A DNA stretch of 64,000 nucleotides from Rhynchopus euleeides (GCA_963210315.1 OY723300.1:310001-374000), one strand, 5' to 3'. Shown: positions 42,675-54,570, counted from the first letter of the stretch. The notes: generated by a model from the letters alone, not told the origin. Made by a program: numbers and translations.

Positions 42675-43105
42675 ATGGCGGGGGTGGAGGCAGCTGTGAG
42701 GGAGGCCGGCTACAAGATGAAGCGCCCTCTGCTCCGTGTTCTGTGGGGCAACTTACTGGAGGCAACGGAGACACTGCCTCTGGGCGAAGCCATAGGGCAG
42801 TGTTTTTGTGTCAGCACCTTCGCACTTTATTTTGAAAACAAGGCAGCTGCCTTGTTTTCAAAATAAGGTGCGAAGGTGCTGAAGCCGCTCTTAAGCATGG
42901 CACCGACAAGGTGAAGACCCTCCTTAAGTCAGCAAGGCCTTCCAACCTGTGGAGGCCCAAGCCTGCAGCAAAGAAGGCTGCCAAGAAGCCGGCTGCTAAG
43001 GCAGCCAGCTCAACCCCCCTCGCAAAGAGGCGCCCAAAGAGGGCCGAGCGCACCACGGACAGTGCGGTGGCAACCCTCCTCGACTTCCTGATGCCACAGG
43101 CCTAG
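42675..43105 (+). pseudogene. K/A-rich basic protein gene interrupted by a palindrome
   Basis: ATG at 42675 gives MAGVEAAVREAGYKMKRPLL and continues to a stop at 42866 inside a 72-bp palindrome. Beyond the palindrome another frame reads EGAEAALKHGTDKVKTLLKS, then AKKAAKKPAAKAASS and ends TLLDFLMPQA at a TAG (43103-43105). The two halves are in different frames, so the palindrome appears to have broken one gene. The tail resembles histone H1 or other DNA-binding basic tails. Likely element-encoded; function unknown. Confidence 0.5.
42811..42882. repeat. 72-bp perfect palindrome without spacer
   Basis: Two 36-base arms meet at CAGCTG (42844-42849) with one mismatch. Able to extrude as a cruciform; spans the frame break of the K/A-rich gene. 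Confidence 0.95.
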
Positions 43106-43322
43106 AAGTCACGTACAGTCCATTCCGCCAGCACAGCAACCAGCCTGGTGCCCAGTGCGTGGTTTGTTGACCAGAATTGTTGCTGTTCATGTTCTTTGTT
43201 CTCAGAGCCCGTCGAAGGAAATGAGCAGAACCGCTGATCTTGCCCCAAGCAGCCTTGGAACAGATATCAGGTTAGCGAGCAGCCAGAGTTGGCCTCAGAC
43301 GGTCACTACTAAACACGCCAGG

Positions 43323-44029
43323 TTCGTGATACCCTTGCAACACCATCTTTATTCCACACGCCAACATGATCCACGTGATCAGCCGAGGCGAATGGTGACT
43401 TTGTTGCTCACCTGTGGCGGTCTTGTTGATTGGTGTGCTGCAGTACGCGGGTCGGCGGGCCGTGGCTTGGCGGTGGCGGTCGTCCCGCTCCGCGTCGGGG
43501 GCGAGCCCAGGCCCCCTTCCCCAACATGCTGCTGCTTTTGATGATTCACGTGGTATTATGTGAGCAAGGTGGGTTCTGTCAGGACGGTGTATGTTGCCGG
43601 GGGGGCGCGTGGGCTGCCATTGAGTTGCACGGAGTGTGTCAGTGCGTGCATTCTTCCCGGCGCGCGAAGCGCGCCGGGAAAAAAATACGCCACTCCAGCC
43701 GCCAAAAAAGCAGGGGAAAAAACGACACCCCTACCACTAAAATCCTTACGAAAAAAATACGAAATACGGGATGTCAATTACACCAGCTTCGCGCGCGAAA
43801 CGTGCGCGCTCAGCTAGCAGCTCCATGGTGGTGTTTTCTTCGCGCCCATTGCATCTGCAACTTCCTTGGGGTGCAGGACCTCCCCATGATTGACGGGGCG
43901 GGCAGCATGACAGACGATGACGTAGCATCGACCCACAGGGCTTGCACTTTTTGGGACTCCCCCTGAAACAGCTGCGTGATGACTCATGTTCAAGATGGCA
44001 TGACACGCAGGATCCAATAGGCTACCTTT
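43323..44029. other. Intergenic with a GC hairpin
   Basis: CCCGGCGCGC and GCGCGCCGGG at about 43659-43680 form a stem followed by an A-run, similar in design to GGCGCCC/GGGCGCC at about 19733-19752. No gene seen. Confidence 0.4.
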
Positions 44030-44290
44030 CAAACGGGGGGTGCGTGTCCCTGCTGGACAGGCATAGGGCACAGGGGGGGGTCTGGGGGGCTCTTCCCCCC
44101 AGCCGCCGGAGGCCACGGTAGCGAACATTTATTCCTGGCGGGCGCAGGTTCGGTGTGAAATGGGCTGCATCCTGAGTGGCCAGACCCTCCCCGATGTGAC
44201 GATAAATTGTCGCGCAAAGACACGCCACAGGGGGGTCTGGGGGCGGAGCCCCCCAGCCGCCGGAGGCCACGGTAGTGAACATCTGTTCAC
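44030..44290 (-). repeat. Pair of GC-hairpin modules, third locus
   Basis: Two modules in minus orientation (about 44072-44131 and 44226-44285), each AGCCGCCGGAGGCCACGGTA preceded by GGGTCTGGGGGGC. The sequence between and around them is a diverged version of the core of the elements at 19795-21041 and 51072-52125. Confidence 0.7.
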
Positions 44291-44304
44291 AGGTTGACAG
44301 GGTC

Positions 44305-44475
44305 CATGTCATGTCAAGCCCCTGACCAAAGTCGGTGGGTTGATGGGTCGACGGGGCGATCCCCTCAACCCATCAACCCATCGACCCACCGACCCAGAAA
44401 TTCGGTGGGTCGATGGGTCGATGGAAAAAGTGGGGGGGGGAACCGGTTTTTGGTGGGTCGATGGGTCGATAGTTA
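44305..44475. repeat. GGGTCGAT minisatellite in both orientations
   Basis: GGTGGGTCGATGGGTCGAT and its complement ATCGACCCACCGACC occur several times, forming an inverted arrangement around 44360-44400. Confidence 0.75.
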
Positions 44476-44521
44476 GGAATTGCCCTGGGGGGGGGCGCAA
44501 AGTGCGCAGGGGGGGGGGGGG

Positions 44522-44557
44522 GTTTTTTGATCGTCGAGAGGGAATGGAAAAGTAAAT
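44522..44557 (+). repeat. Dispersed repeat family A, short copy
   Basis: TTGATCGTCGAGAGGGAATG then GAAAAGTAAAT, flanked by G-runs. Confidence 0.65.
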
Positions 44558-47146
44558 GGGCAGGGGGGGGGGGGGGGGGGGTGTGCAGCAGCGGGTACGG
44601 GGCGAGATTGCAGGTGACGCTTGACATGGCAGCGAATGTGGCGGGGACGAGACGCCAGAAGTACAACATGCGCGAATGGGTGCGGCTGAATAAACTGGCG
44701 CTGCTGGCAGCAACACCTGGGCCCTCGAATCGGCCACCACAACATCAGACACCAGGTGTGGACAAGGAAGTAGGAAACGTGCACACTGTCCGGCTTGAGG
44801 GGGTGTGGATGTGGAGAAATCGATAACACTTGCAGACAGCTCGGTCGTGTGGTGGACTACATTGACCCTCTCCGCGATCCTCGCAGACTTCCGAAACTGA
44901 AACAAACAGGGGTGTGCGTTTTTTGGCAAAAGCGCTTTGGGGTGGATGCTGCCTGGGCTGTGGTCTAGCATCAGGTTGATCAGGGATCTAGCATCTTCAG
45001 GCCTGCCAGCGTCGACTGGCTGACAGGATCTCATCGCAGGGGCGAGCTTGGCACCTAGGAATGGGACGTGAATGACGGGCGGCTACAGGGCCGGGGCGTC
45101 TCCTGCTCCGTGTCCGGGTGAATGGCCTGGAGCAGTCAGGCCGAGTGCGTGTCCGCAGATCGGTGAAACGATGAAGCGGCGCAACATCTGGGGCATCACT
45201 GGCGGTGGCACAGCACACAACCTCGAATGTTGAGGACGAGGATCCTTGACGCTCTTCCGGACAACCGTCATGGGACCTGCCGCGGCGTTGGGGTGAGCAC
45301 CCGAAGGAGGGGGTGCCCAGTGAAGGGGGTGGTTTGCCTCGACTGAGCGGAGGGAGCTAAAGGCCACCTGATGTTTCGGGAAGTGTGATCATGCTGGGCT
45401 CTGTGGCGTCCTCAGGTGGTTACTCAAGGCAGCTCTGGAACATCTCACCTCAGCAGACGGCATCGAGGGCAACTTCTCTGCGCTGCGCTCAAACCGACAC
45501 CAGCTGATTGCAGCCCATCGCCTCCTTGAGCGCTGCACTCCTCCCAGGGAGGGGTGGTCGGTCTGGTGAGGATGCATGGGCTCCCGTGACCTTGGCGCGG
45601 CATTGGTGGCGAAGGGAGGAACTTGATGTTGGTATCCAGGGGAGACATCCAGCCGAGAGGGGATCACTCGACTGGTGGTTGGTGCCGGGAAGCACCAGCT
45701 GTCAGCGAAGAGGACGAGAAAGTGCACGGGGGTGAATCTGTGAACCCTTTGAACCCTGAAAAGGCCACCAGCAACCACCCGCCAACCGCATGCAGAGAGC
45801 AGTTCGCCCACTGGTCTGAAACTGTGGACGGCAGTGGATAACTTGCGTCCATTCACAAATCTGAAGGGACTCGGATGTGGAAAGAAGTATTTTGCCTCCA
45901 GAAGCTCTTCGATGAGGGAAGGAGTCGGGGAGACGAGTCACCACGTCGCAGTCCCAGGGCTCCTGGGTGACAGGACAGCAACGCACCGGCTCCACCGACC
46001 CACAACTGGTCGGGACTGGGAGACATTGACACTGAAGTCCAACATGGCTACGCCATCAGTCCCTCACGGGCTGAAGACACAGTGTCGCACAAGATGGCGA
46101 AGAAGGAAGGATGCCAGACGAAGCGATCTGCTACAAGAGGTGTGGCGATTCGCATGCGTTGTAATCGACAGCGATCCTTGAGTAGTTCTGCGAAGCGGCG
46201 CCAGAATGACCCTCTCTGTCTTCCGTTTCACCCACCACCTGATAAGCGTGGGCTTGCGGGCCATCATTGACTGTTACATCCAATGAGAGGAGGGTGCGCA
46301 GCGGAGGAAGCTTGATGCTGCCGCACCCAAGCACCCCCCCCCCCCAGTGCTGTCAGTGCACCGAGCAACACTTGCTGTGCTCATCCAACACTCCGCCCAC
46401 TCATGTTCACTCCCCGAGATCATGGAACTCCACAAGTGGGACTCAAGGAACAGTCAGGGAAAGCTCAGGGCGGTCCCGGGAACTCCTCCTGACTCAGGCC
46501 GTGGGACAGGTCCAGGATTCCAAGGTGCCGGAATATGCCATTCTCGAGTGGCTTCGGGCACCCTGTGGTGGACATGAACAACAAAATGGGCAAACCAGCT
46601 CAGAGAGAAACAGGAGTTGGAGTGTAGAAGTGTCAGGTGGATTCACCCAGGTTTTGGGGCTGGCCAGCGAGGGCACCGGCTCAGGGGAAAACGATTCCGG
46701 CTGGGGCTGAAGACCTGCAGTGTCAGTGGGGTGTGCTGAGGTGACGCTCGACATGGCAGCGAACGTGGCGGGGGGCGAGACGCCAGAAGAACATGCGTGA
46801 ATGGTTGGTGCCGATCGCCGAAACCATACCGACGGGCGGAAGTCGGGGACGACAAGACCACGGGGAGGGAAACAGAGGGGATGCCATCAGGGTCTCACCG
46901 CGGCTCCACCATGAAGCAGGATCACCTTCCTTGCACAGTATCAGCAGAACGCCGAAGGCGAAGGGCATGTCGGGTGGACAGGCACCAGACACATGCCCAT
47001 ATGGTGTGGCAGGCGCCCGAAGGGATGGCCAAAGTCACACAGGTTGCTCCCCAGCTGGCCACAGAAGGTGGAGGCAGCAGGACGGGCTGTGGTCGGGGTT
47101 GGAGGAGCACTCGAGTTGTCATTGAGTTCGAGAGCGGGGCGGCGGG
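44558..47146. other. Decayed repeat region
   Basis: Contains a diverged direct duplication: 44612-44680 and 46736-46808 share GGTGACGCT.GACATGGCAG, CGAA.GTGGCGGGG and GAGACGCCAGAAG. Open frames on both strands overlap and lack domains. Possibly old retroelement DNA. Confidence 0.35.
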
Positions 47147-47329
47147 GTGTGCGGGCTGGGCTTCACCCTCGAGGGGGGGACGGCGCGCATCGCAGCGGTG
47201 GAGCCCGGGTCTGTCGCGTCCGTCGCGGGGCTGTTCCGGACTGCGCGGGTGGCCGGGGTGGACGGGGTGGCTGTGGCGACAGCTGCGGAGGTGGGTGCCG
47301 CGGTGCGGGCGGGCGTTGCGCGCGATTGA
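47147..47329 (+). pseudogene. PDZ-domain fragment, very GC-rich
   Basis: Reads CGLGFTLEGGTARIAAVEPG and then SVASVAGLFRTARVAGVDGV before a TGA. The GLGF carboxylate-binding loop, PGSVASVAGL and the VDGV turn are in PDZ order and spacing, covering about 60 of the usual 80-90 residues. An in-frame TGA lies just upstream, so it is either one exon or a relic. It is the only recognisable host-type domain on the plus strand, and its GC content is markedly higher than the surroundings. Confidence 0.4.
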
Positions 47330-49294
47330 CACTAAGCGAACGAGGCGGCTTTAGGCGTCAGGTGAAATATTGTGGCGAAGAAAGCAAACCAGCTCACAAG
47401 CCTCATAAGCGACAACTGGAAGACAGATGAAGGCGCTGGCAGGATACGAGGATATTGTCGCCGAGTCATCAGCACCTCGCAGGTGCTCCGCTCACTGGAT
47501 GCCAGCAACACAACAGCCGATGATCAGTAGGCATCGATGACAGCGAAGGAGTGGGCTCAGCAGGTGCGGCTGAGCCACCCGCACGAGGGGGGTGCGGGAG
47601 AGCCCTTCCTCAGGGCGGAGGAAGGGCGGGAAGCTTTGAAGGAGAAGCACATGATGGTACAGCGGCGGACGGGTACAGTGGAAGTCTTTGGCGTGGCCCG
47701 CCTGAACGAGCAGACACAACCCGATATGTTCGGCTCACACGTCCGCCGGTTCAACGGGCAGTTGACATGCAGGTCAACGGGACTGGCAGTCACAGGTGCC
47801 GGGAGCTTCCTCAGCTGCCACATGGGAGGCGAGCTGGATGCCGCCAGATGGGGTGGCGATGGCTGCCCGCTGACCAAGACACGCCAGGTGCGGGAGATGC
47901 GCAATGGCAGGAAGACAAAGTGGGGATCGCACAGCACCAATGGGATGCAGAGTTCGAAGGCATGTTGCTCTGTCTGTGGAATCGGGAGAGGGGTGGACGT
48001 GGCGATAGCACGGGAGTGTACGGACGAAACTACTGCAAACAGCCCGTGCTGGACATGGCACCGCGTGTCTGCCTCCCTGTCGCGGCCCAACGGCCTACCT
48101 CGCTCTCCGTCTGGACCGACCCGTTTCCACTTGAGCGCTGCAATGGAGTTGGCCTAGCCTGCGCGGGAGCAGCTCATCCCTGGCCCCAATCCCTGGCCAA
48201 CTGAACAGGCAACCGCATTGTAGGCCTGAGTTTCACGGGGACACAGGCCTCGAAGTGTTCATCGAGGAACCGGCGAATGGCCCCGTCCTGCCACCCGATC
48301 CGGGCCAGGGGTGGACGACCAGGGTAGGGTGGAACAGAGGTCGGGTTGGCGCCTCGCCGAACCCAAGAGGGCTGAACAGATGCAGAACCTGATCCTAGGA
48401 TCCATCCTAGGAATGAACAGTCGGGCTCCCATGCAACAGGTCAGCAACGCGGCTGTCATCACAGTACCCTACCGTCAATGGAGAAAACGTACGGCACGGC
48501 CATTCTCGGAAGACTCAACAACTTGCGCACACCCTCCTGTGTGGAGAGCAACAAGACATGCGACAAGGGGAGGACAAGAGGCACGAGGCACCACCACCCT
48601 GTACGGCCAGACGGAGCTCCAGCTCAAGCAGCCTCGACAACCACCAAAGAAGGGGGAAGCGGCGGCACCACCCCATCAGGGCGACACACGGAGGTGGTAC
48701 TGTTGGAGCGGGCGATGAGAGGATCTCGTCAACACCGGGTCGGCCTATTGTTTGCAGCCTCGCCCCAGAGCGAGGCTGCACCGGCAGGCGCCAGTGGGCG
48801 GGCGGAGCTGCGGCAGGTTTATCTGCTGAATCAGTTCGCTTGCTCGTCTTGCGACGTCGAGCATCGGATTTCTCCGCGAGGGCGCAAGCGCATATTTGGG
48901 CATTCCGAACCCGATGCGAAATGCCAAGGATTGAATGCGAGATGGGTGGTGCATTTTCTGCGTGGCACACAGCAGGCAGTTCCTGCGTGTGACAGAGCGA
49001 GCTCTCCTCCACCAGATGTGGGTGGTGCCACAGGGAGAGAAGCCGCATAGTCTCCAACGCAAGCCCTGCTCCTCAAGCCGCGGTTTGATGTGTTGGGTTG
49101 ATGACCTGACTTTGCTGGCACCTAATCAGGGGGCGTGCTGGTCGAGAAGCAGCCCCATCCGGACGACATCGCCACCCACAAGGACACATCTGGCAACGAG
49201 CCGTGCAGAGAAGGATGGACATGACAGGCGCAGGCGATACCACGATGTGCCCGGGTGATGCAGACTAACCCCATCGAGCACTGCTCGACACTAG
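47330..49294. other. Decayed region, no recognised gene
   Basis: Overlapping open frames on both strands up to about 200 codons, none with a domain or convincing composition. Confidence 0.35.
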
Positions 49295-50455
49295 TATGGC
49301 CATGCACGACCGAGTGGATACCCTTTATGACCTTGATATGTATAGCCCGTTAGTACCGTTGTAACCTGTTGACCTTAGCCCATGTTGACCTTATGACCTG
49401 TTATGAACCTTATAGCCCGTTCACCTTGAATAATGTCTGCCTCAGATACCGGACATGCCGAGTCAGAATCAGGAGAGAACCCATCAAAGGAACAGCTGGC
49501 CACCATGCAAGCCACCATGCGAACCTCGCAGTGACGGTGAGACGGCGGCAAAGAACAGCTAGGCACGTAGCGACGGGCATGGCTTGACATATGTACCGGA
49601 CGAAAAGAGCAACACCGGCATGATGTTCCGCGTCGGTCCCCGAGTTGCCGGGCGCGATCTCAGTCAAGACACCACGAAGTCTCCCATTCAAGTGACCTGT
49701 CAGGGCTGAGTCTGCTTGCTGGGGCGGGTCGGCAACCCTGTTGTATCTTGCATCATACTTCTGATGATCACACACCCTGCAATGAGGCTGTAGGATTCTG
49801 CGCAAAAACCCCGGCGTAAGACTGCCACGTGTCCCCACCAGTGTATGGCCATGCACGACCTGTGTATACCTTTAGACCTTGATATGGATAGCCCGTTAGA
49901 ACCCGTTGTAACCTGGTGACCTGTGCAACCCACGCTGACCATATATGACCCGACATGAACCTTCACCGTGGAGGCATCACTTCCCTTCGAATCACAGCGC
50001 CAACTCATGAGGAGCAGGAAACAGGCCCACAGGGGGATTCCCTTGTGGACACACTGTGGAACACAGACCCCTTGCCACAGGCTCGCCTCCGCCTTGAGAG
50101 CTGGAGTGCTGTCAGCATCGCCATGACAAGACAAGGAAGACGTCGCCGTGGAGTGGCGATGGTGCTGCAGAAGACTGGTGGACAACTTCCCGTCACAGCA
50201 GCCATACGGAGGTTGCCGATACCGGGCCCGTCTAGTGTGACAGATGCGTGGGCACACCCTTCGATAGGCATCCCGGTTGCAGCAGTTTGGCCCTATCGAA
50301 CACTCCCCAACACCAGTATATGGCCATGCACGACCTGTGTATACCTTTATGACCTTGATATATACAGACCGTTAGTTCCCGTTGTAACCTGTTAACCTGT
50401 GCAACCCACGATGACCGGTATATGACCCGCCATAAACCTTTCACCGTGCATGCAT
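49295..50455. repeat. Three direct repeats of about 125 bp, spaced about 500 bp
   Basis: Copies at about 49297-49420, 49843-49965 and 50320-50445 share TATGGCCATGCACGACC, CTTGATAT.TA.AG.CCGTTAG, GTTGTAACCTG.TGACC and CATGAACCTT. Strings of ACCTTGA/GACCTGT words make each copy internally repetitive. The intervening 400 bp are not repeated. Confidence 0.8.
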
Positions 50456-51071
50456 CGAAACCGCAATGCGGTGAACAGACCAGACCCCCCTAGATTGTAT
50501 ACCCCCCAGTAGCAGTAGCAGTGCCACCTCTCTGCACCCCTTCCGACCCAGCCGCCCGCACCCCCCCTCCTGCCTTGAAGGAGCACGGGCGGCACAGGTC
50601 CATCCACTGTCCCGCGAGGTACAGCAGGTATAGAGCAGAACGCGCGCAGCGTGGGCCCCCCTCCCTCCCCCTCCCCCCAACCCCTGTGCACTAGCTAGAC
50701 GAGGCGCGATGCCACCTCTGCTGTGTTGGCACATGCCGCACCCTGTTCCCCATCGCCCCCCTCACCACCCATCGCGACCCCTGCTGACCGCAACGAGGTC
50801 CTTCCACTGTCCCGCGAGGTACAGTGGGTATGTCGGAATGGCGACCCCCGATCCCCGAACCCCACCCTGTCCCACCGCTGCCCGCCCATCACCCTCGTCA
50901 CCCCGTGCAGAGCTAGACGAGGCGCGATGCCACCTCTGCTTGCTTTGGGGCAGGTGGAGATGTCGGTGTGCTGCTCAGAGGCTGACACCCATCACGGATC
51001 AGGCAAGCTGAACCGGAAGTGTGGGGGGGGAAGTGTGTGTGGAGAGGGAAAAATTGAGGCGGTCATTGCGA
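50456..51071. repeat. Local tandem duplication of about 210 bp
   Basis: CCACTGTCCCGCGAGGTACAG occurs at about 50603 and 50802 (shown here without its last base it is 20 nt), and AGCTAGACGAGGCGCGATG followed by CCACCTCTGCT occurs at about 50693 and 50910. No coding function recognised. Confidence 0.65.
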
Positions 51072-52125
51072 GCAGGCCTGGGCGGGGAACGAGCCCTTTT
51101 TCCAGGTTTTTTGGGTCGGGGAACCAGGTTTTTTCTAAGAATTTTTACAAGGGATTTTTTGCTCGCCCCCCCACAGTTTCCAGGCGCGTGCCCGTCAGGC
51201 GGGACTTTTTCTCTGATTTCTCTCCGCGTCATCATGTGGCTGGACATGCCAGCAGCTGGAGGACAGTTACAAAGCTGCCACTCACCACCCACCTGCTGGT
51301 CCTTCAGGTCTGAAAGCCCAAAAGCTCCCGGGGATTTTTGCAGTGGTGCGCACCATATTCAGCGCAGCAGGGTGATCTCTCCGATTTTCCAAAACTGCTG
51401 GTTTACTGGTTTGGGGAACGGTCGCCGGCAGACCGTTGAAATGCCCGTGTTAGCAAGGCACACTCACGTTTCAGGTAGCGTGTCGCGTGTCACGCATGTC
51501 GCGAACGCGGCAAGTGTACCTCCCAGGTGGGGAAGCCCGACCTCCTGTCCGATGTCAGTCAGGCTTCGAAGAAGCGCTTCATGGATGCGGCGCTGACCTC
51601 CTACGCTGCACTGTACCCGGGGAAGTGAGATAGATGGACGGGCACACGCTACATCGGGGGTCTGGGGGGCGGTGCCCCCTAGCCGCCGGAGGCCACGGTA
51701 GCGAACATCTGTTCGTGTGGGCGTCCAGATTCTGTGCGAGTTGGCTGCGTCCTCAGAGGCGACTGGAGTGGCTGGACCCCGACTTGCTGGGATTCGAAGG
51801 ACTTGAGTACGAGACGTACGCCACAGGGGGATCTGGGGGGCGGAGCCCCCCAGCCGCCGGAGGCCACGGTAGTGAACGTCTGGCTCTCCAGTTGGCCAGC
51901 AAGGCGAACGGTACGTGGGACAGACTTCCCTTCCATCCTTGTGCGCACCCTGTCGACTGGGGAAAACTTAGAAAAAGTTTTTTTCCTCTGCGAAACAACC
52001 TTAGAAAAAAATTCCCCTAACAAAATTCTTAGAAAAAAACTTTTTTTCCCCTTACAAAAATTCTTAGAAAAAAAGTTCAGAATCCTGAAAGTGGGGAACA
52101 AGCCCCCCAGTTAGGAACAGCCCTG
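51072..52125 (-). mobile_element. 1.05-kb repeat element, copy B (inverse of 19795-21041)
   Basis: Begins CAGGCCTGGGCGGGGAACG and ends CCCAGTTAGGAACAGCCCTG. Carries two GC-hairpin modules at about 51655-51712 and 51826-51880. Lacks the 150-bp segment found in copy A at 20725-20870. Ends show no clear inverted repeat, so its class is open. Confidence 0.8.
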
Positions 52126-52738
52126 ATTGCGAGTTGGTGGTTTTTTTTTGTGTTGTGTTGCGCCCTCAAAACACACTGCGTGCGCGGTACGCTCCCACCA
52201 CAAAAAGGAAGCCTGGGAAAAATAAACACAACAAATGTCGTGTGGGTGTGGTATGCAATCATATCCTCATGGACTGATCGGCTAGCATCCCATCAGGGGT
52301 GGTCACCCGGTGGTTGATGATGAAGGCGATACAATACGCCAATACTCCGATATGGAATCATCCCTGCACGGGATGGCTCTTCCATTTTCCACCGCCAGAT
52401 CACCGCCGGGCAAAAAGAGTGAGGGGAGGGGGTAGGGGGGGGGCAGTGCGTGAGGTGTGGGACGGGATGGGGGCGACCGACTTCCCGGCATACTCTGCCT
52501 CGAGCATCACACTTGTGTGCCACGTCTCCCCACCCCACCCCGCCCACCCCACCCCCTCCCGACACTTTTACGATCCACGAGGCTGGGATGGGCGGGTCGC
52601 CCCCTCTGAGGTGGGAGGGCCGGTCAAACTTCCCATGGTTGCAGAAGGTTATCACTGTTACGGCGGCAGGCGGGGGAAAGAGGGGAGGGGGGGGGTGGGT
52701 GGGGTGATGGTGGGGTGATGGCGTCATTCGGTGGTATA
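52126..52738. other. Intergenic, no feature seen
   Basis: G-runs and pyrimidine runs; overlapping open frames without domains. Confidence 0.4.
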
Positions 52739-52742
52739 TTAA

Positions 52743-53934
52743 TCATAGATGTACCGCCCTTGGAAAAAAAAGGGCAAAAAGGGCGGGAAAAAAATTGGTC
52801 AAAAATGGCGTTTCGCCCGTGAAACTTTTCCTTAGCCCCTGAAACGCCCTTGAAACGCCCCTGGAAAAAAAAAGGGCGTTTCAGGGGCTCCTGAGGGGCG
52901 TTTCAGGGGCTCCTGAAGGGCGCCTCAGGGGCGTTTCAGGGGCGCCTCAGCCAAAAAAAAACACAAGTCGTAGGGGGGCCCAACACCCCATATTCCCCCT
53001 TGTAGGACCAAAAAGTGCACGAAAGGGGTTAAAACGGCGTAATTCGTTGATTTTTTGCATTTCCCTGCATTTCCCAGCCAAAAATCGATTTTTTGGCTGG
53101 GCGAGGACAATGCGAAAATCGCGAAAAATCTGAAAAAATCGGATTTTTCACAGAGGCTCAAAAACGTGTTTCTGGGTGCAAAATAGGCCCAGAAACAGGT
53201 ATCTCGACGTTTTTGGGTGAATTTTCGGTGGTGTCGTCTTTTTGCGGCCAAAATTTATCGATTTCCTAAGGATTCTGAATCTGTGAGAAATGAGAGCCGG
53301 CGGCCGCACTCAGAACCTCCACTGAACAGCCCATTCCCCTGACCCCAGCCCTGGCCCATGTATGTTTTCTCATTATTGTTATAACAGTTGATACAATACA
53401 CTAGCTCGGCAAATGCCTGGAGCCCCACCGGGAAGGTGTGTGTCGACATATAGCTCGGCACACGCCTGAAGCGCCACCGTGACGACATGTTCGTCTCTGC
53501 TGAAGCACTCCTACACAGGGGGGCTTCCGGTTCCTGTCCATGCAGAGGTTCTCAAAGCAGATAATGCCGAGACCTGTGGTGCGCTCTCGTTTGTTGATCC
53601 AGAGACCAAAAATGTGGAACGGCATGCTGCCCGTTCACTCATTTTTGCCTTGGGAGACACCCACTTGCCAAGGCGTTCGCTGCCGTGCGCCACGTGGCGC
53701 AAGGCACCTCAGTGTGCCCAAATAAAGTCCAGTAGCCCACCCAGAAAACCCCCATTTTTCCGCCCCTGACCCGCCCTTTTTTGAGGAACGCCCTTTTTTT
53801 TCGGCCATTTTTCGCCCTTTTTGCCCGTTTTTAAGCGGTAGATTCGCCCCTCAGGAGCCCTTTTTCGAAAAAGGGCGAAGTGCCCCTGGGGCGCCCTTTT
53901 TGCCCTTTTTTTTCCAAGGGCGGTACATCTATGA
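52743..53934. mobile_element. 1.19-kb element with 43-bp inverted ends and TTAA duplication
   Basis: TCATAGATGTACCGCCCTTG begins the left end and its exact complement closes the right end; perfect identity continues for 43 bp through A8 GGGC A5 GGGCG. TTAA flanks both sides (52739-52742, 53935-53938), the duplication used by piggyBac-type elements, although the terminal bases are not the usual CCC. Next to the left end, GGGGCGTTTCAGGGGC is tandemly repeated (52860-52950). No transposase recognised. Confidence 0.85.
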
Positions 53935-53938
53935 TTAA

Positions 53939-54570
53939 TGGCGCAGAGGGGAGAGGGGAGAGGGGGGGGGGGAGAGACTCCGCTCTTCGGCAGGATTCTT
54001 TTCCGGCAGTTGCTCTGTGTGGTGTTCTCACTAAATGTTTCGGAGAAATCCACCAAAACAACAGCACCTCTTCATGGGGGGGGGACGCCTCCACTCAGAA
54101 GCGCAGTCGGGAAGAGGTCGCCACCTTGCAGTCGAGGAGACACAGCTTTGACACAGAACGAAGACCCCCTTCGGCATATGGAGCGATACCCAAACCCTTG
54201 CCGAAGGCGCAAGGGATAAAAAGGATCCAGATTGCGTCTTTGGGAGCACGAGCGGCAGTATGGTGTTACCCCTGCTGGAGGGGCACAGCCATGAAACAGA
54301 TAGCGTTGTGTTGCTGTATCACAAACACACTGCGCATGGTGCCCTCTTCCTTACTCCTTCGCTGTGACAAAGCAAGCAGCAAGGCACGCAGGCTTCTTCC
54401 AAGGCGCGAAGCGGAAAAGGTGCACACAAATCCTATTCTTAGATGATGCCGCTTGCAGTGGCAGGGGTGATGTGTAATTCTAGAGAAGCAGACATAAGAC
54501 AAGATATAAGCGGATGAAGTCTGAGATTTGGGGGGGGGGGCGATACCTTATTAACAGGGGGGGGGGGGGG
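53939..54570. other. Intergenic, no feature seen
   Basis: Ends in G-runs (54529-54540, 54557-54570) at the left border of the foldback element. Confidence 0.4.

Larger units (their letters stand above)
42365..43322 (+). repeat. Unit also present, with deletion, at 11760-12433
   Basis: Both ends (42365-42465 and 42962-43322) match 11760-11862 and 12063-12433 in order. The middle 500 bp carries the 5' half of a K/A-rich gene that is missing from the first locus. Confidence 0.8.

Noticed and set aside
20361-51596. 144- and 191-codon frames conserved between the 20-kb and 51-kb repeats
   Set aside because: Differences between the copies change amino acids about as often as not, so conservation is explained by recent duplication.
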